A DNA stretch of 64,000 nt from NCBI RefSeq assembly GCF_021650975.2, contig NZ_CP091285.1:1984001-2048000 (forward strand). The letters are read 5' to 3'. This document shows, in pieces, positions 51,801-59,790 of the stretch. Numbering within the stretch: the stretch's first letter is position 1; each line of letters opens with the position of its first letter. A model generated the notes under the pieces. The model searched no databases, was not told where the DNA came from, and saw nothing but the letters and a program-made list of their open reading frames with translations. The translations under genes and the position numbers were made by a program. Source of the DNA: Flavobacterium jumunjinense. Lineage in GTDB: Bacteria; Bacteroidota; Bacteroidia; Flavobacteriales; Flavobacteriaceae.

Positions 51801-54800
51801 CAGTAGTAACTGATGCAACAACTATAACAGTAGTTCTGTTGCCAGTTTTAACGAGTTTAAGTGGGAACGGACCAATTTGTGCGGGCGAAGATGCTATTTT
51901 TACGCTAGATGGTACTGCTAACGCTACCGTTACTTATACTTTAGATGGAGGAACTACAACGGATACTGTTATTTTGGATGCTTCTGGAAACGGAACAGTT
52001 ACAGTAGTAGGAGCAATGATTAATCAAATGATTGAATTATCATCTATTTCAGTAGGAAGTTGTGTTAGTTCATTAACAGATACAGAAACAATAATTGTAA
52101 ATCCATTACCAACAATAACAAGTTTAACGACTAATGGTCCAATTTGTGCAGGCGAAGATGCTATTTTTACTATAGTTGGAACGCCCGATGCAGTTGTAGA
52201 TTATACTTTAAATACGGTTGCTCAAAGTATCACTTTAGATGCTTTAGGAAATGGAACAATAACAGTTACAGTAGCTACAGTTGATCAAACAGTTGCGTTA
52301 ACATTAATTACAAATCCAACAACTACTTGTTCCTCAGTAGTAACAGATACAGCAACAATAACTGTAAATCCATTACCAACAGTAACAAGTTTAACGACAA
52401 ACAGTCCAATTTGCGAAGGCGAAGATGCTATTTTCACGCTAGTTGGAACACCTGATGCAGTTGTTGATTATACCGATAATACAGGTGCTCAAAGTATTAC
52501 TTTAGATGCTTCTGGAAACGGAGTTGTTACTATAGTTGGAGCGCTAGTAGATCAAACGATTACTTTATCGTTAATTACAAACCCAACAACTACTTGTTCA
52601 TCAGTAGTAACAAATACGGCTACAATTACGGTAAATCCACTGCCTGTTTTAACAAGTTTAAGTGGAAACGGACCTATTTGTGCAGGATCGGATGCTATTT
52701 TTACTATAGTTGGAACGCCAGATGCAGTTGTAGATTATACTTTAAATACGGTTGCTCAAAGTATCACTTTAGATGCTTTAGGAAATGGAACAATAACAGT
52801 TACAGCAGCTACAGTAGATCAGACGATTGGATTAACATTAATTACAAATCCAACAACTACTTGTTCATTAGTAGTAACAGATACAGCAACAATAACTGTA
52901 AATCCGTTGCCAACGGTAACAAGTTTAACGACTAACAGTCCAATTTGCGAAGGCGAAGATGCTATTTTTACGATAGTTGGAACGCCTGATGCTACAGTGA
53001 GTTATACCATTACAGGAGTTGTAGCTACACAAACAGTTCTTCTAGATGCTTCTGGGAATGGAATAATAACAGTAACAGCAGCAACAACAGATCAGACTGT
53101 TACATTATCATTTATCGAAAACACAACAACAAATTGTATTTCGCCATTAACCAATACAGCAACGATTGTAGTTAATGCGATTCCAGATGTTACAAGTGTA
53201 ATAGGAAACGGACCAATTTGTGAGAATGAAGATGCTATTTTCACGATAGTTGGAACGCCAAATGCTACAGTTAGTTATGCAATAACAGGAGTTGCAACAA
53301 CTCAGACGATTGTTTTAGATGCTTCTGGAAATGGCATAATAACAGTTGCAGGAGCAATGGCTACGCAGACGATTAATTTGATAGATATTTTTATAGGAAG
53401 CTGTTTAAGAAACTTAAGTAATTCAGCAACAGTAGTGGTTAATCCATTACCTAATGTTACAAGTATAACCAACAATGGTCCAATTTGTTCTGCTACAAAT
53501 GCTGTGTTTACTATTACAGGAACACCAGGGTCGCAAGTTAGTTATACAGGAGTTTCAGGTTTACCTGCTAGTCCAGTTACGTTGAGTGCTTCAGGATCAG
53601 CAACGGTAATGGTGGCTAATGCTACTACAAACCAAACAATAAACTTAACGTTGGTAACTAATCCAACGACAAGTTGTAATAGTGCATTAACAATGACATC
53701 AACAGTTGTTATTTCAGCAGCAACGACATTAACATTGATTTCTGATGTAGCGACAGAGAACCAAACAATTTGTGAGAACTTTTCATTAAGTTCGATCAAC
53801 TATCAAGTTTTAGGAACAGCAACGAATGTAGTTGTTACAGGTTTACCAACAGGAGTAACAAGTTCTTATAATGCAGTAACAGGAGTTGCAAGCATAAGCG
53901 GAACGCCAAGTGCTCCAGGAGTTTATCCTTATACAATAACAACAACAGGAGGTTGTGCACCACAAGCGACAGATAATGGAGTGATAACAGTTACTATTGC
54001 CCCAACAGTTACTATTGTGAATAACACGCCAACGATTTGCGATGGAGAGGCTATGGATGTAACAATAACATCAGATGTTCCAGGAGCAACAATTTATTGG
54101 ACAGCTTCAGCACAAGGAATAAATGAAATTATTTCAGGAAATGGAGTAGGGCCAATTGTCTTAAATCAAAACCTTACATTACAAACAGGGCAGTTTTTAC
54201 CAGTAGATTTAGTAGTTACAACTTATGGTGTTGCTGATTGTATTGGACAAACTCAAACTTTTACGGTTCGAATTAATCCAATTCCATCGGTTGATTATAC
54301 TGTTATTGATGATTCGATATGTTCAGGAGAAACGACACAAATTAGTTTGTTTTCAGATGATTATCCAGGAGCAAGTTTTAGTTGGACTTCAGAAGTTGTT
54401 TCAGGAGGAACAGTTTCTGGAATGAGTAATGGTTCAGGATCAATGATTACAGATACTTTAACGACTGCAAATTTAACGGCTTCAACGGTTGTGTATCATG
54501 TAACTCCAACAATGGGTATTTGTGCAGGAACGGTTGTTGATATTACAATTACAGTAAATCCAGTACCGGTTGATGATTTAACATTCTCGGGTTCTATAAA
54601 CGCAATTTGTAGTGGAGAGATGCCTAATGTTACGGTAGCATCAGGAAACAACAATGTAGTTTACGAGTGGAGTGTTCAGTTGAATGGAGTAGCGGTAACA
54701 GGAGGAGTTACAAGTGGTGTTTCTACAAGTAATATTCACTTGATAGATCATGTTTTAACCACTACAGGATTGGTAGCAGGAACGGCAGTTTATACCTTTA

Positions 54801-55603
54801 CACCAAGATTAGGAGATTGTTTAGGAGTGCCAAGACAGTATACTCAAATTGTAAACCCATTACCGCAACCTGTATTGTTAGATGGTTCAATTTGTGTTGA
54901 ATTATCAACAGGTTTAGTATTCCAAAGTCATCATTTAGATTCAGGAATACCAAATACTGCAAATTATGATTTCAATTGGTATTTCAATGGAGCACCAATT
55001 CCAACAGCAACACAAAGTACCTATGATGCTACAGAAGCTGGATCTTATTATGTAGAGGTTCAAAACATAACTACAGGGTGTTCGAATACATCAAATACAA
55101 TAACAGTAAACGAGATCAATAACGCTACAGATTTCACCTATACAGTAACAAATGCATTTACAGATAATGCAACAATAACAATAACAGTAATAGACGGAAA
55201 TGGAAGTCTTTTATATCAATTAGATGATCGAGATCTTCAAGATTCGAATGTATTTACAGGAGTAAGTGCAGGAGAACATATTGTTACAGTAGTAGATGAA
55301 AAAGGTTGTACTTATCTAGAAAAGAGTATTTTAGTAGTTGATTATCCTAAGTTCTTTACACCAAATGGAGATGGGTATAATGAAACTTGGAATATTTTTT
55401 CATTAAGAGGTCAATCTAACACAAAAATTTATATCTTTGACCGATACGGTAAATTGATCAAACAAATCAGCCCGGAAAGCCAAGGTTGGGATGGTACCTT
55501 TAACGGTAAACAATTACCTTCAGCAGATTACTGGTTCACAGTAGAGTATGAAGAAAACCAACAAAAGAAAGTATTTAAAGCACATTTTTCATTAAAACGA
55601 TAA
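48827..55603 (+). CDS. Giant T9SS type B sorting domain protein with Ig-like repeat array (2258 aa)
   Basis: A secreted repeat protein, probably a surface adhesin. Residues 1-19 are a signal peptide (ending FGFSQ). Residues ~30-270 match a choice-of-anchor L domain (DADLLAISNASG, FNFVFASNEYGTYQC). Two Cys-Asp modules follow near 380-560. Residues ~563-1630 are twelve repeats of 89-91 aa, each with PICxGEDAIFTIVGTP and LDASGNGxxTV. More varied Ig/PKD-like domains occupy ~1640-2170. The last 85 residues, from FFTPNGDGYNETW to AHFSLKR, are the type B sorting domain. The porP/sprF-like gene 6 nt downstream is the partner arrangement known for SprB-SprF. It is not SprB itself, which is far longer. 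Confidence 0.92.
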   Translation: MKKLYYLFLMLFAVFGFSQSITVNTTTYTVPELVQDVLIDSPCALVSNFTSSPACGIGYFEYSGTNFDFPAGMILRNGTVTSTAGQYTNTDLSTDCSGVGDADLLAISNASGQTGTINDATYVQFDFTPLTDNFSFNFVFASNEYGTYQCSFADVFAFILTDLTTNTSTNLAVIPGTTTPVSVVNIRDTANNAVCASANVSFFDTYYELPIGSTGPLANSLMNMRGFTVPMTASATVVPNNNYRIKLAIGDYTDSSFDSVVFIEAGSFNVGTADLSYPVGTGIETVDMTVANGLALCPGDTKLIDTGLSSTDYNFVWTLDNGSGPNVIAGETGPTLLVTQGGTYCVEASNVSGGSCIQTDCIIVEYLPGFSVNSPAADLESCDENFNLNDNIPEILGSLDPASYDVFFFASAADANAGFPQISNIFVDSSPSTTIYVRVENFTIPCPAFSQFNLVTVPCGNPDQPSDMVVCDDPSNDGFEIFDLTSQDAVILGVNSAADYSVTYYTTQAGADDYTVTTTDAATPYTGFNGTNQVIYVRMQSIADPTVYNTTTFNLVVTPTPVLTSLSGTGPICAGSDAIFTLVGTANATVTYTLDGGSTTDTVVLDASGNGTVTVVGAMINQMIELSSISVGSCVTPLTNTATITVNPLPAITSLTTNSPICAGEDAIFTIVGTPDAVVDYTLNTVAQSINLDALGNGTITVTAATVDQTVALTLITNPTTTCSLVVTDTATITVNPLPTVTSLTTNSPICAGEDAIFTIVGTPDGVVDYTDNTGAQSITLDASGNGVVTIIGALVDQTITLSLITNPATTCSSVVTNTAIITVNPLPVLTSLSGNGPICAGEDAIFTVVGTPDAVVDYTLNTVAQSITLDALGNGTIIVTAAAVDQTVALTLITNPTTTCSLVVTDTATITVNPLPTVTSLTTNSPICAGEDAVFTIVGTPDAVVDYTDNIGAKSITLDGSGNGVVTIVGALVDQTITLSLITNPTTTCSSVVTDATTITVVLLPVLTSLSGNGPICAGEDAIFTLDGTANATVTYTLDGGTTTDTVILDASGNGTVTVVGAMINQMIELSSISVGSCVSSLTDTETIIVNPLPTITSLTTNGPICAGEDAIFTIVGTPDAVVDYTLNTVAQSITLDALGNGTITVTVATVDQTVALTLITNPTTTCSSVVTDTATITVNPLPTVTSLTTNSPICEGEDAIFTLVGTPDAVVDYTDNTGAQSITLDASGNGVVTIVGALVDQTITLSLITNPTTTCSSVVTNTATITVNPLPVLTSLSGNGPICAGSDAIFTIVGTPDAVVDYTLNTVAQSITLDALGNGTITVTAATVDQTIGLTLITNPTTTCSLVVTDTATITVNPLPTVTSLTTNSPICEGEDAIFTIVGTPDATVSYTITGVVATQTVLLDASGNGIITVTAATTDQTVTLSFIENTTTNCISPLTNTATIVVNAIPDVTSVIGNGPICENEDAIFTIVGTPNATVSYAITGVATTQTIVLDASGNGIITVAGAMATQTINLIDIFIGSCLRNLSNSATVVVNPLPNVTSITNNGPICSATNAVFTITGTPGSQVSYTGVSGLPASPVTLSASGSATVMVANATTNQTINLTLVTNPTTSCNSALTMTSTVVISAATTLTLISDVATENQTICENFSLSSINYQVLGTATNVVVTGLPTGVTSSYNAVTGVASISGTPSAPGVYPYTITTTGGCAPQATDNGVITVTIAPTVTIVNNTPTICDGEAMDVTITSDVPGATIYWTASAQGINEIISGNGVGPIVLNQNLTLQTGQFLPVDLVVTTYGVADCIGQTQTFTVRINPIPSVDYTVIDDSICSGETTQISLFSDDYPGASFSWTSEVVSGGTVSGMSNGSGSMITDTLTTANLTASTVVYHVTPTMGICAGTVVDITITVNPVPVDDLTFSGSINAICSGEMPNVTVASGNNNVVYEWSVQLNGVAVTGGVTSGVSTSNIHLIDHVLTTTGLVAGTAVYTFTPRLGDCLGVPRQYTQIVNPLPQPVLLDGSICVELSTGLVFQSHHLDSGIPNTANYDFNWYFNGAPIPTATQSTYDATEAGSYYVEVQNITTGCSNTSNTITVNEINNATDFTYTVTNAFTDNATITITVIDGNGSLLYQLDDRDLQDSNVFTGVSAGEHIVTVVDEKGCTYLEKSILVVDYPKFFTPNGDGYNETWNIFSLRGQSNTKIYIFDRYGKLIKQISPESQGWDGTFNGKQLPSADYWFTVEYEENQQKKVFKAHFSLKR
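50515..53720 (+). repeat. 267-nt tandem repeat array with five-unit higher-order period
   Basis: The conserved TTTGY of the PIC motif falls at 50541, 50808, 51075, 51342, 51609, 51876, 52143, 52410, 52677, 52944, 53217 and 53484. Spacing is exactly 267 nt, except for one step of 273. By central sequence, units 1-9 run A-B-C-B-C-A-B-C-B (A has TYTLDGG, B has LNTVAQS, C has TDNTGAQS or a close variant). Units 1-4 therefore match units 6-9 at a distance of 1335 nt. Confidence 0.93.
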
Positions 55604-55609
55604 CCTACA

Positions 55610-56614
55610 ATGGATTTCAAAAAAAGTTATTTAATTTTAGTATTGTTTCTTACACAATTATCATTTTCGCAAGAAGGAATAGCAGTTTATTCAGATTATT
55701 TATCTGACAACTATTATTTAATCCACCCGTCAATGGCCGGAGCTGCCAATTGTGGGAAAATACGATTAACTGGACGTCAACAATGGTTTGGTCAACAAGA
55801 CGCTCCATCTTTACAAACATTAAGTTTTAATACTTCAATAGATGAAGATGGAAAATCAGGTATAGGAGCAATTGTTTTTAATGATAAAAACGGATATCAT
55901 TCACAAAGAGGAGCGAAATTAACGTATGCACATCACTTGCGTTTTTCAAGAGGGACATCAGATTTAAATCAATTATCATTTGGTTTAAGTGCTGCTTTTG
56001 TTCAAAGTCAATTAGACGAAACTGAATTTCAAAATCAAGCATTCGATCCATTTATAGTTGGAGGGATTTATCAAAAAGATGCCTATTTTAATGTAGATTT
56101 AGGAATGTCTTATCACTACCTTGACTTCTTTACACATTTCACGGTTAAAAATTTCTTAGCAAATAGAAGAGAGATATATTCAGAAGGTATTGAGTCAGAT
56201 AACTTAAGAAAATTTTTATGGAGTGCAGGAGCTGTTTTTGGAGATGAAGATAGATTATTATGGGAGCCTTCGTTCTTATTTCAGTACACTCAAGAAACTA
56301 CAGAGAAAGCAATCGATTTAAACTTGAAAGTTTATAAAGGAATGGACTTTGGTAGAGTTTGGGCAGGTTTGTCATACAGAAGAAGTTTTGATGGAGCAGA
56401 ATATTTAAACGGAAACAAAGTAGACGAACAAAAATTACAATATGTAACGCCTATATTGGGTATTAATTATAAACAATTTATGTTTGCTTATACTTATTCA
56501 CATATTATAGGGAATATTAAATTCGACAATGGAGGATTTCATCAATTAACATTAGGAATGGATATATTCTGTAAAGCTAAAGAGTGGAGCTGTAATTGTC
56601 CTGCTGTGAACTAA
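55610..56614 (+). CDS. PorP/SprF family type IX secretion outer membrane protein
   Basis: A 334-aa outer membrane barrel with a signal peptide (ending LSFSQEG). It has the family pattern: YLIHPSMAGAANCGKIRLTGRQQWFG, then SFNTSIDEDGKSGIGAIVFNDKNGYHSQRG and FGLSAAFVQSQLDE. It ends with a Cys-containing tail, SCNCPAVN. SprF is needed for SprB secretion or anchoring in Flavobacterium johnsoniae, and such genes usually sit directly after a type B cargo gene, as here (6 nt). It is probably a dedicated partner of the 2258-aa protein. Confidence 0.92.
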   Translation: MDFKKSYLILVLFLTQLSFSQEGIAVYSDYLSDNYYLIHPSMAGAANCGKIRLTGRQQWFGQQDAPSLQTLSFNTSIDEDGKSGIGAIVFNDKNGYHSQRGAKLTYAHHLRFSRGTSDLNQLSFGLSAAFVQSQLDETEFQNQAFDPFIVGGIYQKDAYFNVDLGMSYHYLDFFTHFTVKNFLANRREIYSEGIESDNLRKFLWSAGAVFGDEDRLLWEPSFLFQYTQETTEKAIDLNLKVYKGMDFGRVWAGLSYRRSFDGAEYLNGNKVDEQKLQYVTPILGINYKQFMFAYTYSHIIGNIKFDNGGFHQLTLGMDIFCKAKEWSCNCPAVN

Positions 56615-56632
56615 GAAATTAGAAAAAAATAA

Positions 56633-56640
56633 TATATTTG
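56633..56640 (+). promoter_or_regulatory. TAnnTTTG element before the gamma-carbonic anhydrase gene
   Basis: TATATTTG lies directly before the hairpin at 56641 and 40 nt before the ATG at 56680. The hairpin therefore lies around the predicted start site. Confidence 0.5.
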
Positions 56641-56666
56641 TGTCCCGATTCATTCGGGACATTTTT
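56641..56666 (+). terminator. Intrinsic terminator after the porP/sprF-like gene
   Basis: Perfect 8-bp stem TGTCCCGA/TCGGGACA with a 5-nt loop, followed by five T. It ends the adhesin operon. Confidence 0.85.
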
Positions 56667-56679
56667 ATATATACAAGTT

Positions 56680-57195
56680 ATGATAATAAAAGAAGTAAGA
56701 GGTAAATATCCTCAAATACCAGAAGATTGTTATGTTGCAGAAAACGCGACAATAGTTGGAGATGTTGTTTTTGGAGAAAAATGTAGCGTATGGTTTAATG
56801 CGGTAATAAGAGGCGATGTAAACGCTATTAAAATCGGAAACAAGGTAAATATTCAAGATGGAGCAGTAATTCATTGTACCTATGAAAAACACCCTACAAT
56901 TATAGGAAATAACGTTTCGATTGGTCACAATGCAATTGTACATGGATGTGAGGTAAAGGATAATGTACTTATTGGAATGGGAGCAATTGTTATGGATAAT
57001 TGCGTGATAGAAAGTAATTCAATAATTGGTGCAGGTTCTGTTGTTACTCAAAATACAGTAGTCGAATCTGGGACAATTTATGCAGGAATTCCAGCGAAAA
57101 AAGTTAAAGATATAAATGCAAGTGATTTTGCAGGAGAAATTGAACGTATTTCGAATAACTATGTAATGTATTCTAGCTGGTTTAAAGAAGAGTAG
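56680..57195 (+). CDS. Gamma-carbonic anhydrase family hexapeptide-repeat protein
   Basis: A 171-aa left-handed beta-helix protein with hexapeptide repeats from about residue 15 to 125. The three metal-binding His of the gamma-class anhydrases are placed at H65, H83 and H88 (VIHCTYEK, IGHNAIVH). The family also contains YrdA/PaaY-like proteins whose activity is doubtful, so carbonic anhydrase activity is possible but not shown. The ATG at 56680 (MIIKEVRGK) is chosen; an upstream TTG at 56638 lies inside the terminator. It is a single gene. Confidence 0.9.
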   Translation: MIIKEVRGKYPQIPEDCYVAENATIVGDVVFGEKCSVWFNAVIRGDVNAIKIGNKVNIQDGAVIHCTYEKHPTIIGNNVSIGHNAIVHGCEVKDNVLIGMGAIVMDNCVIESNSIIGAGSVVTQNTVVESGTIYAGIPAKKVKDINASDFAGEIERISNNYVMYSSWFKEE

Positions 57196-57204
57196 GAGCG
57201 AATT

Positions 57205-57310
57205 TTTCAGTCTTTTTTTAAACGAAGTTCCTGCTGTTCGTTAAAGTTTCTAAAAATGAATTTTTAGAAAGCTATCACTTCCATCAGGGCTAGCTTGTTA
57301 TTTGTCTTCT
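57205..57310. repeat. Structured intergenic segment, candidate dispersed repeat
   Basis: The gap between the carbonic anhydrase gene and murI has a 10-bp hairpin, TTTCTAAAAA/TTTTTAGAAA with a TGAA loop (57247-57270). After it comes the GC-richer stretch ATCACTTCCATCAGGGCTAG. This wording resembles intergenic repeats I recall from other Flavobacteriaceae genomes. Only one copy is in the window. Confidence 0.35.
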
Positions 57311-57325
57311 TATCAGTTAGGAAAC

Positions 57326-58105
57326 CTAAAAATCGTTGTAAAAAACATTTTCATTATCACCTAAAATAGATTTTAAAACTGTAGGGTTGGTATTTGTGTA
57401 AAAAATCGAATTGCTTATTTGATTGTTGCTGTTTAAGAAATCAAATTTATTTAAAATGTTGAAAGTTTGTTTAGCTACAGCTTCACCAGAATCTATAATT
57501 TTAATATGCTCTGGAAGAATTTTTTTAATTTGTGGAACCAGATAAGGATAATGACTACAGCCAAGAACTAAATAATCTATGTTCTGTACAATCATTGGTT
57601 TTAAATAACTTTCTAAAAGAACACTCATTTCAGTTGAGTTAATATCACCGCTTTCTATTAATTGAACTAAGCCATGTCCAATTTGTTCTACAAACTTGAT
57701 ATTAGGGTAATTTAAGAGCTTCTCATGAAATAATTCGCTATTAAGTGTACCTTTTGTAGCTAAAATTCCGATAGTCTCTGTTTTGGATAAATTTGCAGCA
57801 GGTTTAATTGCTGGTTCAATTCCAATAAAAGGAACTTTGTATTTAGCTCTTAATTCCTTTATTGCGTTCGTTGTAGCAGTATTGCAGGCAACAACAATAA
57901 TTTTACAATTATTGTTTAATAGGAATTCTGTGTTTTTAAAAGAAAGCGCTATAATTTCCTCTTTAGATTTTAATCCATAAGGAGCATTGTAACTATCTGC
58001 TAAATAGATAGTGTCTTCACTAGGCAGTAGTAAATGTATTTCTTTCCAAATTGATGTTCCGCCTATTCCGGAATCAAAAAGTCCTATAGGATTGTTTTTT
58101 GTCAT
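57326..58105 (-). CDS. murI: Glutamate racemase
   Basis: MurI makes D-glutamate for peptidoglycan. The start motif is NNPIGLFDSGIGGTSIWKEI. The two catalytic cysteines lie in VACNTATTNAI and LVLGCSHYPYL, and the substrate loop SYNAPYG is intact. The ATG at 58105 gives 259 aa, the normal length; a reading from 58135 would include promoter sequence and is rejected. It is the last gene of the DUF6089-uppS-bamA-ompH-ompH-murI block but has its own promoter. Confidence 0.96.
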   Translation of the reverse strand: MTKNNPIGLFDSGIGGTSIWKEIHLLLPSEDTIYLADSYNAPYGLKSKEEIIALSFKNTEFLLNNNCKIIVVACNTATTNAIKELRAKYKVPFIGIEPAIKPAANLSKTETIGILATKGTLNSELFHEKLLNYPNIKFVEQIGHGLVQLIESGDINSTEMSVLLESYLKPMIVQNIDYLVLGCSHYPYLVPQIKKILPEHIKIIDSGEAVAKQTFNILNKFDFLNSNNQISNSIFYTNTNPTVLKSILGDNENVFYNDF

Positions 58106-58111
58106 AGAGAA

Positions 58112-58119
58112 CAAAAATA
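58112..58119 (-). promoter_or_regulatory. TAnnTTTG element for murI
   Basis: TATTTTTG on the minus strand, only 6 nt before the ATG at 58105. If used, the murI message would be leaderless or almost so. Confidence 0.45.
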
Positions 58120-58125
58120 AAAAAA

Positions 58126-58157
58126 AACTGCTCAAATTTTAAGTCATTTGAGCAGTT
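58126..58157 (-). terminator. Intrinsic terminator after the shorter ompH gene
   Basis: A 12-bp perfect stem AACTGCTCAAAT/ATTTGAGCAGTT with an 8-nt loop is followed on the minus strand by nine T. It separates the ompH genes from murI. Confidence 0.85.
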
Positions 58158-58183
58158 AATTATAAACTATTTTTTGAGATAAA

Positions 58184-58687
58184 TTAGAAACCTAATTGTT
58201 TCTTAACATCTGCTAATAAATCTGGACCTTTAGCAACGATTAAACCACTACCTTCAGTAGCATCTAAAACATAGTCATAACCTTTAGCAGTAGCTACTTT
58301 TTGAATAGCCGCTTGTGCTTTTTCCATGATTGGTTTTAGTAAGTCTAATTCTTTTTGTTGCAATTGACTACTAGCTTTTTGTTGAAATTCTTGAATACGT
58401 TGCCCCATAGTTTGCATTTCTTTAGAGCGAGTTTCGTTTACTGCTTCACCAGCTGTTGGAGCTTCTTGTTCGTATTTTTGTAATTTAGTTTGGTATTCTT
58501 GAACCATTCCTTTGTACTCTTTGTCATAAGTTTCTTGAAGAGTCTGTAATTGTGCTTGAGCTGTTTTCATCTCAGGCATAGTAGTCATTAATGCTTTCAC
58601 ATCAATATGAGCCGTTTTCGATTGTGCAGATACTTGTGTAGTGATTATAAGTACTAATGCAATAGCTAAAGTTTTAAATTGTTTCAT
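58184..58687 (-). CDS. OmpH/Skp family periplasmic chaperone (167 aa)
   Basis: Skp-like proteins hold unfolded outer membrane proteins on their way to BamA. There is a signal peptide (about residues 1-21, ending QVSAQ). The start of the mature protein, KTAHIDVKALMTTMPEMKTAQAQL, is typical. Two long helices form the tentacles (about 40-120), and the end strand region reads YDYVLDATEGSGLIVAKGPDLL. The length of 167 aa is normal. It lies 31 nt after a longer homologue and downstream of bamA, the expected functional grouping. Confidence 0.94.
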   Translation of the reverse strand: MKQFKTLAIALVLIITTQVSAQSKTAHIDVKALMTTMPEMKTAQAQLQTLQETYDKEYKGMVQEYQTKLQKYEQEAPTAGEAVNETRSKEMQTMGQRIQEFQQKASSQLQQKELDLLKPIMEKAQAAIQKVATAKGYDYVLDATEGSGLIVAKGPDLLADVKKQLGF

Positions 58688-58718
58688 TGTCTATTTTAAA
58701 TTTAATTTTGGTTATTTT

Positions 58719-59669
58719 TTATTCTTTTTCTTTACTCTTTTGTTCTTCTAGTTTTGCTTTCTTGGCAGCTTCCCTTTCAGCTATAACTTTTTTTCTTCTT
58801 TCCTCAATAATTCTTTTTCTTTCTTCTGGAGTTGTTGGGGTATTAGAATCTTGTTTATTAGGTTCTTCAGTTTTGTTACCTGTACTATCCTTTTCAATTA
58901 CTGTGCCATTTTTTGCAGCTTCTCTTTCATCTTTCAGTTTTTGTCTCTTTTCTTCTGCTGCTTTTCTTCTGTCTTCTAGCAATTTTTCTCTAGCAGCTTT
59001 ACGTTCTTCTAGTAATTTTTCTCTGGCTGCTTTTTTATCATCTAATACTTTTTGTCTTTCAGCTAAAGCAGGATTCTCATCTTGTAGGTCTTCAATAGCT
59101 TCTTTTGCATCTTGTATTTTTTGTTCTTTTTTAGAAAGTTGTTGTCTCTTTTCAGAGCGCATTATAGCTCTTACTACTTGGTCGCTAATGTCGTGTCTTT
59201 GACTTGCAAATAGTATTGTTAAATCAGAAGATTTGTCAAAAATAAAATCATATCTTTTTTGTTCAGCAATATCTTGTATCGCAGTAAAAACTTGATCTTG
59301 AATTGGCTTTATTAGAGTAGTTTTCTGGATAATTAAGTCTCCTCTTGCCCCAAAACGTTTTTCTTGATAATCAAATAATTCTTTTTCTTGAAATGAAATC
59401 TCTTCTTCGCGTTCTTCAATCAATTCTTTTGTTAAAAGAACTTTTTCGGTTGCTAAGTTTTCTTTTAATTTCGTTATTTCATTTTTTCGTACTTCAATAT
59501 CTTCTTTCCATTTTGATGCTTTTAAATCAAGTTGGTTTTTTGCCTCAGCATAATCAGGTACTTTTTCAAGAATGTATTCCATATCGATATAACCAATACG
59601 AACACTTGCTGTTTGTGCAAAATTGCTGAAGTATACAAAAAGTAATGTAACAAAAAATAATTTTTTCAT
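58719..59669 (-). CDS. OmpH/Skp family protein with long charged C-terminal tail (316 aa)
   Basis: The first ~190 residues match OmpH/Skp: signal peptide (ending FAQ), VRIGYIDMEYILEKVPDYAEAKNQL, a helical hairpin, and YDFIFDKSSDLTILFASQRHD. The remaining ~125 residues are an Ala/Lys/Glu/Arg helix of repeated AREKLLEERKAAREKLLEDRR and later EERRKKVIAER units, interrupted by a Thr/Pro/Asp-rich stretch (KDSTGNKTEEPNKQDSNTPT). The tail is absent from the shorter homologue. It may reach across the periplasm or bind nucleic acid or cell wall; this is speculation. It follows bamA. Confidence 0.92.
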   Translation of the reverse strand: MKKLFFVTLLFVYFSNFAQTASVRIGYIDMEYILEKVPDYAEAKNQLDLKASKWKEDIEVRKNEITKLKENLATEKVLLTKELIEEREEEISFQEKELFDYQEKRFGARGDLIIQKTTLIKPIQDQVFTAIQDIAEQKRYDFIFDKSSDLTILFASQRHDISDQVVRAIMRSEKRQQLSKKEQKIQDAKEAIEDLQDENPALAERQKVLDDKKAAREKLLEERKAAREKLLEDRRKAAEEKRQKLKDEREAAKNGTVIEKDSTGNKTEEPNKQDSNTPTTPEERKRIIEERRKKVIAEREAAKKAKLEEQKSKEKE

Positions 59670-59790
59670 CTGCTTGTTTAATTTTTAGTTTCTATTTTCA
59701 GATGTTACTCATAAAACATGCCCGAAAGATAAGAAATGTTTTTTTAAGTTTAATTTTCATCTGTATATTTTAAACTAAACGTCAAAAGTA

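Noticed and set aside
52594..52935. 113-aa ORF in another frame of the adhesin repeats
   Set aside because: It is an out-of-frame reading of the 267-nt repeat, with Ser/Asn/Tyr-rich nonsense composition.
50515..53720. CRISPR or satellite array
   Set aside because: The 267-nt repeats stay in frame, encode Ig-like modules and have no spacers.
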